A stretch of 64,000 bases of DNA from Pseudeuparius sepicola (Eukaryota > Arthropoda > Insecta > Coleoptera > Anthribidae), in NCBI GenBank assembly GCA_963920635.1, contig OY987301.1, positions 17,030,501 to 17,094,500 of the forward strand. Direction: 5' to 3'. Below are positions 27,101 through 35,545 of the stretch, in pieces. The notes under the pieces are model-generated. The model searched no databases. It saw only the letters and a program-made list of their open reading frames with translations, and was not told where the DNA came from. How positions within the stretch are numbered: position 1 is the first letter of the stretch; each line of letters begins with the position of its first letter. The position numbers and the translations under genes were made by a program.

Positions 27101-30100
27101 TTCTCTGGGAATCTACTATCGCTAGCTACAGGCGAGAGAGAAGTCCTAGGGTTTTTAAAAAATATATTTTTAATCTAGATATAAAATATATTTTTCAGTG
27201 AAGAAATTGATATCCAAATCAAAAAGAAAAGCTACCTAATCTACTTGCATATTGTTTTTTTGTGCTTTCTTGTGCGCAATTCAAGGCATGTGTTACATCA
27301 TATATTATAATATATGAATCTCATAACCACACACGAGTAGCCAATCCCCAACTTTATTACTTCTTGACACCCCTCAACCCGTGAAAATATGGAATATGGA
27401 ATAGAGAAGGGACTATGGAAGTTTCAAATGTGAAAGATTTACTTAATACTGGGAACCAATTTACCAATACCCCTAAACTGCGCTGTATAGACGAATTTTT
27501 TTAGATATATGTAAAACAAATAGTTTAAATGAGGCTTAGGAAATTATGAAATCACATTATGATATATTTTTCCTCTTTTTTTCTCAATGTAGGTTGTTAG
27601 AACCCCCCCAAACCATCTACAGCCCTGGGCTTATGTATCGGTCATGCCAGGGACTCTTTAAAGCAAGGGGACCCATCATTATACTTTCCAAAGTGATGAC
27701 TATTCTTTCCTCATTCCATTGATTAAGGTATTCCTTATTCAATGCTCATTCTAATGGTATCAGTGATGCCAAGTATGCCATTTTATTGGAGAATCTATGA
27801 ATATAACAGGTACTTTGATTGTTAGTAAAAATTAATAATGGTTTCCATGATTTCTAAAAATTATACTTGACAATTTTGTGTATACAATTACAGAATGTGG
27901 CAACTGTCAAATAAAAGAAATTTACTTTATAGTTAAAATCGATTTCCAGCAATTATTTCCACGAATTTAAGTAATAAGTATGGTAAGGCAGTAGTGCCGA
28001 TTTTGCTTATTTAAGAATTTGTCGCTATTGCACCTTGTTACCAGGTTCCTCATTCCATTATTTGTAATATGTATACTTGAACTTTCTTCCCTTGTTGAAT
28101 GTATCTACCCAAAGAACTTTCACAGATTTCGGGATGGACTAATAATAAGATTAGGACTAGTAGTTCTAATGCTATAGTTTTTCTCGGTGTTCATTATAAA
28201 ATTTTTGTGATTTTATTTCTCTCCCAAGGTAGGTACCTCACAAACTTAAAATAAACTTGTAGTCGTAGATAAAAACTCTTTAAAAAAGACCTGACTGAAG
28301 CTACCTGCTTAGTAATTTAAAATTTTCGAAATACGATTTGTTTTGAACTACCTACTTATACGTAATGCCCACGTAATGGGAATTGTAGGATTACTAAAGG
28401 TGATACCGGAAAAAATCTGGTTGCAATTATTGGGACTACTACTACAGGCGGCCGCATTACCTTTAATTGACACATCTGAGTATCTGGAAGTTAGAAAACT
28501 TAAAAATTGTGAATTATGATGGGAAATATCTTTAGAATCTATGGCACTGGCATGTCACATAAAACCGGATGGCAGTTGGACACTGACATATAACATAACC
28601 TTGTATCAGCCCCCTTGTGGTCTCCTTGGAGTCAACAGAAAGCCAACTTCCCCTCAAGGCTTCACTTTTCCTATGTGATGCTGGGTCCCCTTATTTTAAA
28701 GAGTCCCTGGGTTGTGCCAAGTCTCTTGGAATAGGTTAGGTATAGCTATACTTGATAATAAGTATATTTTTCAATAAAAGTATTAATGTTACACATTATT
28801 ACACAAAGATTTTCCACTTTATATTCAATCAATGAATCAATGTTTACCTATATTCTGTGTTTAAGACTTTTTCGCATGAACGCTTAGAAAAAAGAAGATT
28901 TTGTCAAAATACGCGTTTATGATTTGTTGGTTGGTGCGGGTATTCCTCTGAAAATTTCAACCAACGTTTCGAATTAAACCTATGTGTTATTATACTCACG
29001 TATGAAATCATGGGAACGTTAAAAGCTGCCGCCATGAAAGCCTCATGCTCGCACGTCTCTTGTGGGCCTACATATGCGGACACATTCCGAGTCCACAAAT
29101 CTGCTGTCCTCTGTACACTTACTACCTATGGGCAATAGAAACAGTTTTAGTTTTCGGGACACATTCAGATGTAAGACTACCAATTACCATTGCTTATACT
29201 ACTATTTAAAAAGCATGCAAATTTGTAGGTTGAAGCCTATTCTGAGTTAGGTACTTAAAGTTAAAATCAACAGATTGGTCTTATTGTTATTGGTTGTGTG
29301 TTGGTGCCTCACAACTAGATGGGCCCGCGGTGGCGATGTTCGTAGCGTCGCCGAACTATTTAGACTGCATGTTTTTTTGCCTTCGTTCGACCTTGGTTCG
29401 AATCGAGGTCGAGGCAGATGCATACGCATGACTTTATAGAAAAACACCGCTGATGGCCAAGAGCGCTGTATAAATTATTGTGGATTCACGGCATTGCTCC
29501 TTAATAGCTTTATCAGAGGTACCAGCTCACTGGAATTACTACGATTTTCTATGGCTTTCCGTAGTACTTGAGCGAATGCTGTCCTAGTTCTATCTGGAAA
29601 GTCGGCGCTAGCCGCAAATGGCAACGAAGTCAAAAATAATAGTAATTGCCCCCTCCCCCTCACAAGCATTGGGTTCTGGGGTGCTCCTAGTTTGGAATAT
29701 TGTGAGGGTGAGAATTATTATTAGTATAATGATATGTGCAATAAGAACGAACCTCTTCGCCGTAAGTCTCCGCTACAACGAAAGTCAGTCTGTGCCCACG
29801 ACGAGCCAGTGGTCCTTGGTTGACCTGCTCGGTGGCGAGTGAAATGGCACCAGAAATGGTTAGACCTGGCCTAGAGTACTCCAGGTCGCCTGAAAGAAAA
29901 AATAATAATATGGTTTGTAAACAGAAAGTTAGTGGCTTTATTAAAGATCTAATAATGGAATACCGGTATTGCAGATTTGAATTGTTTGTATGGCGATGAA
30001 CTAACGACAGCTGTTTAAGGTCATCCATAACCCTCACAGTAATACCCTTCCTTGTTCTCTGGTAATACCTCAAACGAAAGTGGTGGCTATTATAACAGTG

Positions 30101-33100
30101 TAAATGGAACAAGGTGCCCCTATAACTTTTTATTTTTAAAATTTTTTGTGATAGAATTATTTTAATTTTTTCTGATAGAAAAAAGTTGCAAATAAAAGTT
30201 GTAGGGAATTAGGGAATTACATGATTTTTTCTGGGATAATAAAAAATTTATACAGGGTGTTTGGAAAATGCTTGACAAACCAAACTTATGGTTTTTTAAA
30301 ATGGAACACTATATATTTTTCATTTTTGAAATCTGTTCATCAAGGCTGCACCCACACTTTAATATAGTGTTGGTCCAGGTCAAGGCAATAAAAATATTAT
30401 TAAACATTGTATGGTATAAATGAAGTTACTTGGAACAGCATGAAAACCATTGAATTTTATACGGGTGATTTCTGCCGATAAGTCTGGTATTTTTACCAGT
30501 AGCAGAGCGTGGTAAATGTTATTAAATAGATCGCGCCCCGTATATCACTGTGTTCCAAGTGAGTTCATTTATATTTTACCATATAGTATGTCGAGAACAG
30601 GCGCCTCGGCAATAAAATACGAGACAAAACAGTTTTTTAACGATGTTAAACCACACCTGGTAATAGTAGTAAAAAGAGATGAAGGAGACAGAGAAGATAG
30701 ATATTGTAGTAAAAACAAGTGACTGCATGCTCGCCTAATATAATATCACCAATACTTACATGGGTTACACTGTTCGACGGCTGGCCACTTGTGCAACGAA
30801 ATGCGGTGCATAGCCGTGCCATAATTTCACAGATCTTAGGATATATCTACTTGCGTAAATAGTTATTTATAATCGATATGTCTTTTTAGAAACCTTTTGA
30901 CAATATTATATCGTGCATTAACCTTTGCGTTGTGTTTGACGACAACCTTAAAAAACCTTAAAAGTGAAATATTATGTTGCTTGTAGAATATATGTATATT
31001 TTTGAAAACTGCGTGACGCTTATGTCCTATGTTGTTATGTTGTTTCAAGTGACTTTACAAATACTATACACCTATCATTTTGTTCCTTTTTTTTAATTCT
31101 ATTAATTTTATACTAAATTTATTTAGGTTTAATTTGTGGATCTCGTGATAAAGATACTTAGGAGAGCAATGCAAGAACAAAAAATATATGTTTTAACCAA
31201 AAGCATAACGTAATAAAATTACAAAATGTTTAGTTAGGTTTAGCCTTCTGAGGTACCTATCTAGTTTGGAGCATTATTTATTTATATCGTTAAAAAAACG
31301 TCGATCTCTCTTATACGACAGCTTATTTTACTTAGACAGCCTAGCAACTAAATAAATTCAATTTACAGTTCATGTTGTTTCCGTAGAAAACAACAAAACT
31401 ATTTGGAATAGCAAACAAGAACACAAATTTCCATAAGAAAATTACACTGTCCGATTCGTATCAGTAGCGATGTACCAATTCCATTTCCAATTTGGACTTA
31501 TCAATTTTAAACTTAATTTCCACAAATTGTGGGTAGACAATTTCCGATTCATTTAGAACGATTTATTTCAATTGCTTTGGATTTAAAGCTATTTTGTATA
31601 ATGCCTTTCTCGACTCAAGGGACAAAAAGTGAATTTTGGAAGATCATACACAAAAGTAATATTTATCTATTATTTTATTGATTTATTCATTTGATACAGA
31701 GAATGTTCTATTTAAAAATAAGCAATGTACCTAATAAAGTAATGTTCTGTATAATTAGGTAGGTACAAAATGCTTGGAAATTTGCAATATCTGGGAACAA
31801 TTATTATTGTTTCAAGAGTTTTAGTATGTAAATCTACCGATGAGGATCTGAAAGAAATGAAATAGTGCTTTATTTGTCACAAAAATAAAAAAGTAAATAG
31901 TCTGGAGAATTTGAAGTGGCTTAGACTTAATATATTTCTGAGTGGTGAGTGGTATGGACTTTTTGTCTAGGTTTTATATTTCTCATGACCGGATATAAAC
32001 AGCATAAAACCTATATTGTGTCCTCTAATACACGAAATTTAAGAGAAATATAAAACATGGTAAAATTGCGTTTTTTTAACCTACCTCCGAAATAGCTGCA
32101 GCAGCGGAATGTATTCCGGACATACCGGGTGTACGGAAGCATGAAATCGAATATTTTTGCAGCATTCCGTGAGAGCGCTGTCACAAAATTTACATAGGTT
32201 GGACAAGGGAATGTTCATAAGTAGCGTCATTCGCTTAATCTGGGGGTATCCATGAACATGGAATGTAAGCAAGTACATTTGTAAACAATTCTTTTTAGTT
32301 ATTTTGGATGACGCTTGAAATGTTGAAAAATGTTCTTTATTTCCGAAAGTGGATATAGGTACTCGTAAGTACCTTTAAAACTCCTTCAAAAGGCTATTCT
32401 TTTAGTCTTAGTCGATACTGCTGAATACTCTTAACCAATTTTAAAAAACCAACCATTTCTGAGAAAAGTATGATGAAAATTCCAGATATTGTCTTATTTT
32501 TTGTTAGGACAAATTTGACAATCCTATTAAGCATGTAAAATAATTGGGTGAGGACAATCATTGTACACATTGCCCAGAAATCATAGGTAATCAGAAGAAA
32601 ACACAGAAAATTTTATCTTCTACCTATGACAGAATAGCCGCGGGAACGTCGTGCTCAAAATCATTACTTTCATGAATACTTTTATGTCCAGAACTTTGCT
32701 TACAACGTCCAACATTCCCGGATAAACTACTGTTGCCAAAGATGACGTAGAAATATTATTCAGGAACCACCATTCACAAATGAGCATCTTGTCTACCCCC
32801 GCAGGCCCCATTGAAATGTAAACAACTATTATTCGGCCCCGAAACATTGAAACGGGCAGTAACCTTTCGATTACCGTCCGCCGATGTAACTTTTTACAGC
32901 TCTTCGTTTGCACAAAGCATCAAAGTTGGCATTGTTCCGTCTAGTAAAGTTCGAAGGCTGTTTTGTCTCCGGAGTTCTTGTTTTGTCGTACGGGGAGGCA
33001 AACACTGTGGAATTCGAGGAAACGGAAATTTTGGTTGGTCGCTTGTTATTTTTAGAAACACTAAAAGTATCTACAGTATATTTCACTTTGAGTCGAGACA

Positions 33101-34241
33101 ATTCCGTATTTTTCGAAACATTGGCCGATTTTCAAAAAACTTTTTTCAACCTATAAGTAGTAGATACTCGAAAAGCTGTACATTATGGGTTATAATTTTT
33201 TGAAATAGTCATATTCCATGGCCTACTGTTATTAAAAGAAAGTACCAAAAAAAATTACAAAACCATAATATTAGGCATTTTTTTAATTTCGAAAAAATTG
33301 GGTTTTCCCGAATAGATACCCTCTACAAACCACAGGTCATATTTTGGCGACTTTTTTCTCGAATGGATTAAGCTTTGCATTAGGTATTACTTTACATGGT
33401 ACAGCCAGCCTAGCTCTTGCAGGGTGTTTCGTAAAAAAAAAAATAAAATTTTATTTATTTAAAAAATAATAAATAAAAAATTGGGATTTCACTGTATTCT
33501 ATTAATTTGCCTATATTTCATTCTGCTTTATTCAACAACTTCAAACATATCAATCAAATTAAGCGTACCATGAATGTCATGAAAACAAAAACGGCATATT
33601 CTACAGTTCCATAGGCGAATAACGCCTAATGCAAAAATTTGGATCTTTTATTAACCCCGTGTATAAGCTACATTGGCCATACTATATGTAAAATAATATC
33701 TCAGGCAAAGCTTAATCGATACTCGAAAAATACAGGGAGGGTAATCCGGAAAAACAATTTTTTCGAACTTTGTCCCCATATGGTGAACTTAGAATACTGA
33801 AATCCTGTACCAAGGGTTTTGAACCATGTTTAATTCAATGGCAATATCCATTACATTCTTAAAAAAATTGAATAAAATGGTTTTGTAATTTTTGGGTATC
33901 TTTTTTAATAACAGTAGGCCATAAATACTTATAACTAATAAATACTTCAATAAATTATAGCCCAAAATGTAGAGCTCTTCGAGTACCTACTATAATAGGT
34001 TGAAAAAAGGCTTTTGAAAATTGGCGAATATTTCGAAAAATACGAAATGGTGTCGACTCTATAAATATATCGACTATATAAATATTTTTGGAAAATCCAA
34101 TGTAAAAATGAAATTACAAGTGTCCCTGGAACTGTACAACTTACCAGGTCTTCGCTGTGATCCAGTTAAATATCCGATAGTAAAGGTCTCTGTGTTGGTT
34201 TTTGGAAAATACGCCGTGAAGAGTACCAGCAGGGGAATCAT
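12028..34241 (-). CDS. Gyc32E: Receptor-type guanylate cyclase, extracellular-domain exons (gene incomplete)
   Basis: Nine exons on the minus strand join in perfect phase into about 428 residues. They start with a short signal peptide (MIPLLVLFTAYF...) and continue through a periplasmic-binding-protein-like ANF receptor domain. Family hallmarks are visible: GYLTG followed by RPGL.ISGA, the AYVGPQETCEHEA cysteine loop, N.PMISY, FPTFARTRPPDTQ and YFGGTKR.RAEAAYLYDA. Five N-glycosylation sequons are present (NVS, NWT, NFT, NGT, NYT). Such receptors sit in the plasma membrane, bind extracellular ligands and make cGMP through an intracellular cyclase domain. The single transmembrane segment, kinase-homology region and catalytic domain are absent here, so the gene should continue left of position 1. 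The choice of Gyc32E over Gyc76C rests on remembered similarity of the receptor domain (the Gyc76C motif pattern around this region differs). The receptor-cyclase call is firm; the orthologue is moderate. Introns are long (about 11.5 kb between exons 3 and 4) and full of transposons. Confidence 0.9.
12450..12595 (-). CDS. Gyc32E: Guanylate cyclase exon 8
   Basis: The start was chosen at TTTAAG|ATT, because the next AG (four bases on) would put a stop in frame. It encodes IRAEAAYLYDAVKLYARAL, the sequon NGT, and ends HYKSAM plus GG (phase 2). The donor is GG|GTAAGT. Confidence 0.92.
12723..12967 (-). CDS. Gyc32E: Guanylate cyclase exon 7
   Basis: From GTTTCAG|GT to AAAAGG|GTAAGA, 81 codons after the split Gly. 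It encodes EYFVVGVDIEQYDNENPAKY, a middle part with VVPSSPVGFENFTGQV (sequon NFT), and ends NPLTYFGGTKR. Confidence 0.92.
13136..13775. mobile_element. Non-autonomous DNA transposon with 8-bp TSD
   Basis: A 26-bp TIR starting CTCAGAGAAATAACCAAGG, inverted at the right end (CCTTGGTTATTTCTCTGAG). The duplication TTTCATGC is exact at 13128-13135 and 13776-13783. The middle holds a short GC-rich stretch (13410-13470). The 8-bp duplication suggests hAT or P superfamily. Confidence 0.82.
13776..14889. other. Guanylate cyclase intron 6, right part
   Basis: Largely unique AT-rich DNA with one solo CACCCTGTATG at about 14829. Confidence 0.5.
14854..14870. repeat. (GA)n microsatellite
   Basis: About eight GA units next to guanylate cyclase exon 6, just past its donor. 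Confidence 0.8.
14890..14967 (-). CDS. Gyc32E: Guanylate cyclase exon 6
   Basis: A 78-nt exon, 2+75+1, between ATTTCAG|TT and AAAG|GTTTGT. It encodes FVILGHHYEHLGLMVAMEE and KKLFDK. The leading TT completes an Ile codon begun by exon 5, and the trailing G begins a Gly codon finished by exon 7. Confidence 0.88.
14968..17126. other. Guanylate cyclase intron 5
   Basis: Apart from the small MITE at 15759-15910, no feature recognised. Confidence 0.5.
15759..15910. mobile_element. About 150-bp MITE
   Basis: TTATAAAGACTTCTCACGGC and the inverse GCCGTGAGCAGTCTTTAATA. No coding potential. Confidence 0.6.
17127..17313 (-). CDS. Gyc32E: Guanylate cyclase exon 5
   Basis: From TTTGTAG|GTA to AGAA|GTAAGT, 62 codons plus one base. 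It encodes VVLFYLKSPEYEFGNIAK, a second lobe helix-strand segment, and ends YKLVDEIYMDSR. It is separated from exon 4 by only 60 bp, the one compact intron of the set. Confidence 0.92.
17374..17496 (-). CDS. Gyc32E: Guanylate cyclase exon 4
   Basis: Forty-one codons between GTTCCAG|TTT and CAC|GTAAGT. It starts FCTNSATSDKK, contains FPTFARTRPPDTQISKSVAS and ends FNWTH with a glycosylation sequon. The second receptor-domain cysteine is here. The intron before it is about 11.5 kb and hosts the 11-mer repeat gene at 22905. Confidence 0.93.
17585..18337 (-). mobile_element. hAT-superfamily element, deleted, with perfect 8-bp TSD
   Basis: Inverted ends CACGGGCGTAGCCAGG and CTTGGCTACGCCCGTG enclose 753 bp. 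Both sides carry the identical 8-bp duplication AACACAGT (17577-17584 and 18338-18345). On the minus strand, frames encode a transposase start (MEGKKRKGGKPKGMDYWKKW, near 18208) and a hAT C-terminal dimerisation domain containing TPERSFSSLRRLKNYL (about 17780-18070). The core of the transposase is deleted. Poly-G/poly-C runs of about ten lie just inside each end. It interrupts a copy of the AAGTATAG foldback family. Confidence 0.93.
17780..18077 (-). pseudogene. hAT transposase C-terminal remnant
   Basis: The frame ends in the hAT dimerisation block: ATIPVSTATPERSFSSLRRL, then NRLNGLALMNIHY and the terminal DEVVDIF. This block, with ZMYM1-like relatives, is present without the catalytic region, so the product could at most bind other transposase molecules. 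Confidence 0.85.
18461..19877. other. Part of the large intron, with GC-richer patches
   Basis: Patches at 18470-18600 and 19150-19360 are less AT-rich and non-repetitive within the window. They have short broken frames only. A solo ACACCCTATATG occurs at about 19528. Confidence 0.4.
19878..20810. repeat. Diverged inverted repeat
   Basis: AGGAAGTGTCCTAGGGATTT, followed by TTATCGGAAATCTG and GGCACCCCTT on the left; GGGGTGCTAAAT, TTTCCGATAAAAAATCCCTA on the right. An old foldback. Confidence 0.5.
20990..21974. other. Unassigned intron sequence
   Basis: AT-rich. It contains TACCTA-type short repeats (about 21110-21130) and no gene. Confidence 0.45.
21975..22550. repeat. Clustered degenerate TATACGGACTAG motifs in both orientations
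   Basis: More than fifteen variants of TATACGGACTAG / CTAGACCGTATA occur every 20-40 bp between 21985 and 22135 and again between 22375 and 22545. A 190-bp MITE sits between the two blocks. Spacing is irregular, so it is not a simple tandem satellite. Confidence 0.75.
22140..22329. mobile_element. 190-bp MITE
   Basis: GAATTACCCTTATTTTTTTA at the left, and the inverse AAAAAGAAGGGGTAATTC at the right. The TIR continues into ATATAGGCCCAT / ATGGGCCTATAT. It splits the TATACGGACTAG cluster. Confidence 0.85.
22905..23429 (+). CDS. CxxC-headed 11-mer repeat (LEA/synuclein-like) protein, single exon
   Basis: The ATG at 22905 sits in a good context (ATCAATATGAG) and opens 174 codons to TAG. Residues 1-75 form a compact head with C25-x2-C28 and C56-x2-C59 (a likely zinc site, ending GWYCAEC). 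Residues 76-174 are nine consecutive 11-residue units of the type V-K-E-E-V-K-E-E-x-N-K, with no interruption, ending exactly at the last residue. Apolar residues recur at unit positions 1 and 5 only, giving an 11/3-type amphipathic helix with Lys and Glu elsewhere. This periodicity is the signature of group 3 LEA proteins, which protect during desiccation, and of the lipid-binding synuclein/perilipin class. Which applies is not decided by sequence. A TATA-like TATATATA (about 22805) and TCAGT (about 22859) precede it, and AATAAA follows at 23508 and 23619. It lies antisense in a guanylate cyclase intron; a foldback element begins about 220 bp downstream. Confidence 0.72.
   Translation: MSGFTSGVTKLYVDGILHGRHQIMCSGCNEQVYIFRKKLSAETLKLLDIAGMGWYCAECEQTLRVDVSTNENRIKVKEGVKEQENNVKAEVKEGGNTLKEKGKEEGNNVKNEAKEKEKQVKDEVKGEREGVHEEVKEEGNKVKEEVTEEANKMKEEVKEEEKQVKEEVKEHGRK
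23508..23624 (+). terminator. Polyadenylation signals of the 11-mer repeat gene
   Basis: AATAAA hexamers at about 23508 and 23619 lie 80-190 bp after the stop codon and before the repeat that starts at 23649, so the transcript probably ends here. Confidence 0.4.
23649..24723. mobile_element. Foldback MITE, CAGGGTGGCCCACC family, left end truncated
   Basis: Near-palindrome centred near 24230, the same family as 57303-58879. The right terminus GGTGGGCCACCCTG is intact. The left arm starts inside, at TTGGTGAATCTGGCACTTCC, just after the 11-mer repeat gene. Confidence 0.85.
24724..25653. other. Unassigned intron sequence
   Basis: A solo CACCCTGTATACC at about 24971. A frame at 25316-25603 has no recognisable similarity or splice context. 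Confidence 0.45.
25654..26050. repeat. Foldback repeat
   Basis: Arms of about 190 bp are inverted around 25850: TAAAACTTTTGTTTTCTGGG against CCAGGAAACAAAAGTTTTA, and GCACCTTTTAATTTGTAAA in both orientations. Confidence 0.82.
26157..26330. repeat. ATAGTTATTTATG repeat, divergent copy
   Basis: ATAGTTATTTATGCAACAAG at about 26174, followed by a hairpin with a GC-rich apex (CATGAACCTGCGGTTCGTG...CCCATGA, 26216-26252) and flanking AAAAAAGT/ACTTTTTTT arms. Confidence 0.5.
26331..27646. other. Unassigned intron sequence
   Basis: AT-rich; only the short AGAGTGAAAAA cluster (26624-26712) stands out. Confidence 0.45.
26624..26712. repeat. Short direct and inverted AGAGTGAAAAAAAGTTAAC cluster
   Basis: AGAGTGAAAAAAAGTTAACT occurs twice in tandem, then once inverted (TTTTTTTCACTCT), then once more in the direct sense. 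Confidence 0.7.
27647..28710. mobile_element. CCAGGGACTC-ended element, copy 1
   Basis: CCAGGGACTCTTTAAAGCAA at the left, and TTTAAAGAGTCCCTGG at the right, in inverted orientation (about 30-bp TIR with mismatches). No coding potential. It gives the uninterrupted target for the insertion seen in copy 2. Confidence 0.8.
29000..29125 (-). CDS. Gyc32E: Guanylate cyclase exon 3 (cysteine loop)
   Basis: Exactly 42 codons between CCATAG|GTA and TAC|GTGAGT. It encodes VSVQRTADLW, the sequon NVS, then YVGPQETCEHEA and NVPMISY, the most diagnostic block of insect receptor cyclases. Confidence 0.92.
29290..29475 (-). mobile_element. Possible tRNA-derived SINE or tRNA-like block
   Basis: A GC-richer block contains CTTGGTTCGAATCGAGG (about 29390-29406), resembling a pol III B box with T arm. 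On the plus strand TGGCGATGTTCGTAG (about 29331) is an A-box-like match. No full cloverleaf could be drawn. Confidence 0.3.
29475..29669 (-). CDS. Small ORF with a convincing signal peptide, unrecognised
   Basis: The ATG at 29669-29667 opens 64 codons on the minus strand. Residues 1-22 look like a secretion signal with core LLLFLTSL and cleavage context AASA|D. The mature part would be about 42 residues, polar, without cysteines or dibasic sites, containing the sequon NSS. It lies in the 627-bp intron between guanylate cyclase exons 2 and 3 on the same strand, and its phase does not help it splice into that gene. It could be an independent small secreted peptide, an alternative first exon, or chance. 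Confidence 0.3.
   Translation of the reverse strand: MLVRGRGQLLLFLTSLPFAASADFPDRTRTAFAQVLRKAIENRSNSSELVPLIKLLRSNAVNPQ
29753..29889 (-). CDS. Gyc32E: Guanylate cyclase exon 2
   Basis: The acceptor TTTCAG|GC restores the Gly codon split after exon 1. The exon reads DLEYSRPGLTISGAISLA and ends in AETYGEE (137 nt, leaving phase 0). The donor GAG|GTTCGT is weak compared with the other junctions, but both its phase and its position in the family alignment fit. Confidence 0.88.
30414..31070. mobile_element. AAGTATAGTATTTC foldback, copy 2
   Basis: Closely matches copy 1 from ACTTGGAACA to the right end CAAATACTATAC. The left terminus is worn (TATAAATGAAGTTACTTGG). Confidence 0.78.
31071..33073. 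other. Guanylate cyclase intron 1, unassigned
   Basis: No transposon boundary recognised. Frames on the minus strand at 32081-32278 (Cys-rich) and 32620-32815 are open, but neither resembles a known family well enough to call. Confidence 0.4.
33074..34072. repeat. Foldback repeat next to guanylate cyclase exon 1
   Basis: TTTTCGAAACATTGGCCGATTTT (in part) near 33110 is inverted near 34015-34050, as are AGTACCTACTATAATAGG-type and TATTAAAAGAAAG.ACC blocks. Its edge lies about 70 bp from the exon 1 donor. Confidence 0.65.
34145..34241 (-). CDS. Gyc32E: Guanylate cyclase exon 1 (start and signal peptide)
   Basis: The ATG at 34241-34239 opens a hydrophobic leader, followed by the mature start FTIGYLTGSQRRP. 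The donor CCTG|GTAAGT ends the exon with one base of a Gly codon (97 nt, phase 1). Upstream in-frame codons are possible but no better ATG is seen. A 5' UTR exon was not identified. Confidence 0.85.
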
Positions 34242-34367
34242 AGTTTCCTGCAACAAAATGATATACTATATTATTTTTTTAATTTTAGAAAGGACCGAAC
34301 CTAAGTTATGATTTAAGATACATGAATCCAAAGAAATCGGAAACACAATTTGCTTGAAACCACCGAG

Positions 34368-34625
34368 AAGACCAGAATACAGAGAGTTTGTCTTGTCAAA
34401 TATGTCAAATGGAGCTTTAAACTGTAATTAATCCATTGTAGGCCACTGTGGATCTTCCTTCTCTGCTTTAAATTATTAATCTATAATAAATGAAGAATGC
34501 AGTCTACTTCATATAGTTTATCTGAACGATCTTATCGGGTGTGTGAAAAATTACATAAATGTTGGTCTCCATTTGACATATTTGACAAGATGGAGTCTCT
34601 GTATTCTGGTCTTCTCTGTGTTGAA
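34368..34625. repeat. Short foldback just upstream of guanylate cyclase exon 1
   Basis: GAGAAGACCAGAATACAGAG and TCAAATATGTCAAATGGAG are inverted at 34567-34620. The loop is about 150 bp. It lies 130 bp upstream of the start codon, in the likely 5' UTR or promoter region. Confidence 0.75.
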
Positions 34626-35230
34626 TCGTATGTGTTATATGAGTTTATAGTGAATAAAGTAGAGGTACAATCAAAGTTCTTTTGTAAACTGATAATGTAA
34701 ACTTTTTTTATTTATAAAAAAAAGTCCAGTTGAATAAAGATAAAATTTTTTTTGACGAACTGGTTAAAAATTCTAATAAATATTAGGTAGGTATAAAAAA
34801 AATCTGTGATAGAAATTATCTATAATGTTAGTAGAGTTTTTTTATTCCATAAAAAATGTAGCTATGGAATCTTGCCAACGCACACAATATTCAAAAATTA
34901 TCAATCCTCAAACACTCTCATCAAACAAACCAAATTTGTATCAGCATACCCGGGAAAACAAGCAAATACAAAAATGCATGTACTGATATTTGCAGTTATT
35001 CGTTCAATATTAAACGTTTACCTAAGCAATAAAATGTATACGCAATTTAACGAGTTCCTACAGGGTGTCTAGGAAAGTTAGCATCAAAATAAGATTGTAA
35101 CTTTTGTCTATCGTTTAAGGGAATGTTTCCCCACAAGAAAACTCCGACTCCCATATTATTTCTCTAATTATTGAAGACAGAGAAAAAGGTTTTATATAAA
35201 AGTTATAAGGTAGATACCAATGGACAGTAA

Positions 35231-35304
35231 AAAGCTTGTCGCGAGATTCTCGTGTGTAAATTTCTTTTATAGAAAAATACATTTTCTACTTAAAATTACT
35301 TTCA

Positions 35305-35382
<78 letters not shown>

Positions 35383-35396
35383 TCGCGACAAGCTTT
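35231..35396. repeat. (AT)n microsatellite inside a perfect 16-bp hairpin
   Basis: An uninterrupted run of about 37 AT units (35307-35380). AAAGCTTGTCGCGAGA (35231-35246) and TCTCGCGACAAGCTTT (35381-35396) are exact complements around it. The right half recurs at about 44637, so the arms are transposon ends. Confidence 0.85.
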
Positions 35397-35545
35397 TATA
35401 TCATATACAGTTGTATAATGTAACAAAATTATGGGTTTGCCTTGGTTTGATTTATTATAAAGTTTATTTTCTTCCTTTCAGAGCATTTAAATAAAAGCTT
35501 GTTTTAAAAATATTTTTTTACTATTAATTTTATTTTATACCCATA
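35397..35545. repeat. Repeat shared with 44645-44770 and 18630-18760
   Basis: ATATCATATA.AATTGTATAATGTAACAAAATTATGGGTTTGC (in pieces) recurs after 44645, and a diverged version after 18660. No coding potential. Confidence 0.55.

Noticed and set aside
29290..29475. A functional tRNA gene
   Set aside because: The B-box-like sequence is present, but acceptor and anticodon stems cannot be folded.
32081..32278. Minus-strand Cys-containing frame considered as the zinc-binding tail of a LINE
   Set aside because: The C-x2-C spacing is suggestive, but the following His/Cys positions do not fit and no reverse transcriptase lies nearby.
32620..32913. 97-codon minus-strand frame with a plausible helical region
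   Set aside because: No family recognised, no splice sites in phase with the cyclase exons around it.
35220..35423. 67-codon frame reading through the (AT)n run as Tyr-Ile repeats
   Set aside because: Microsatellite translation only.
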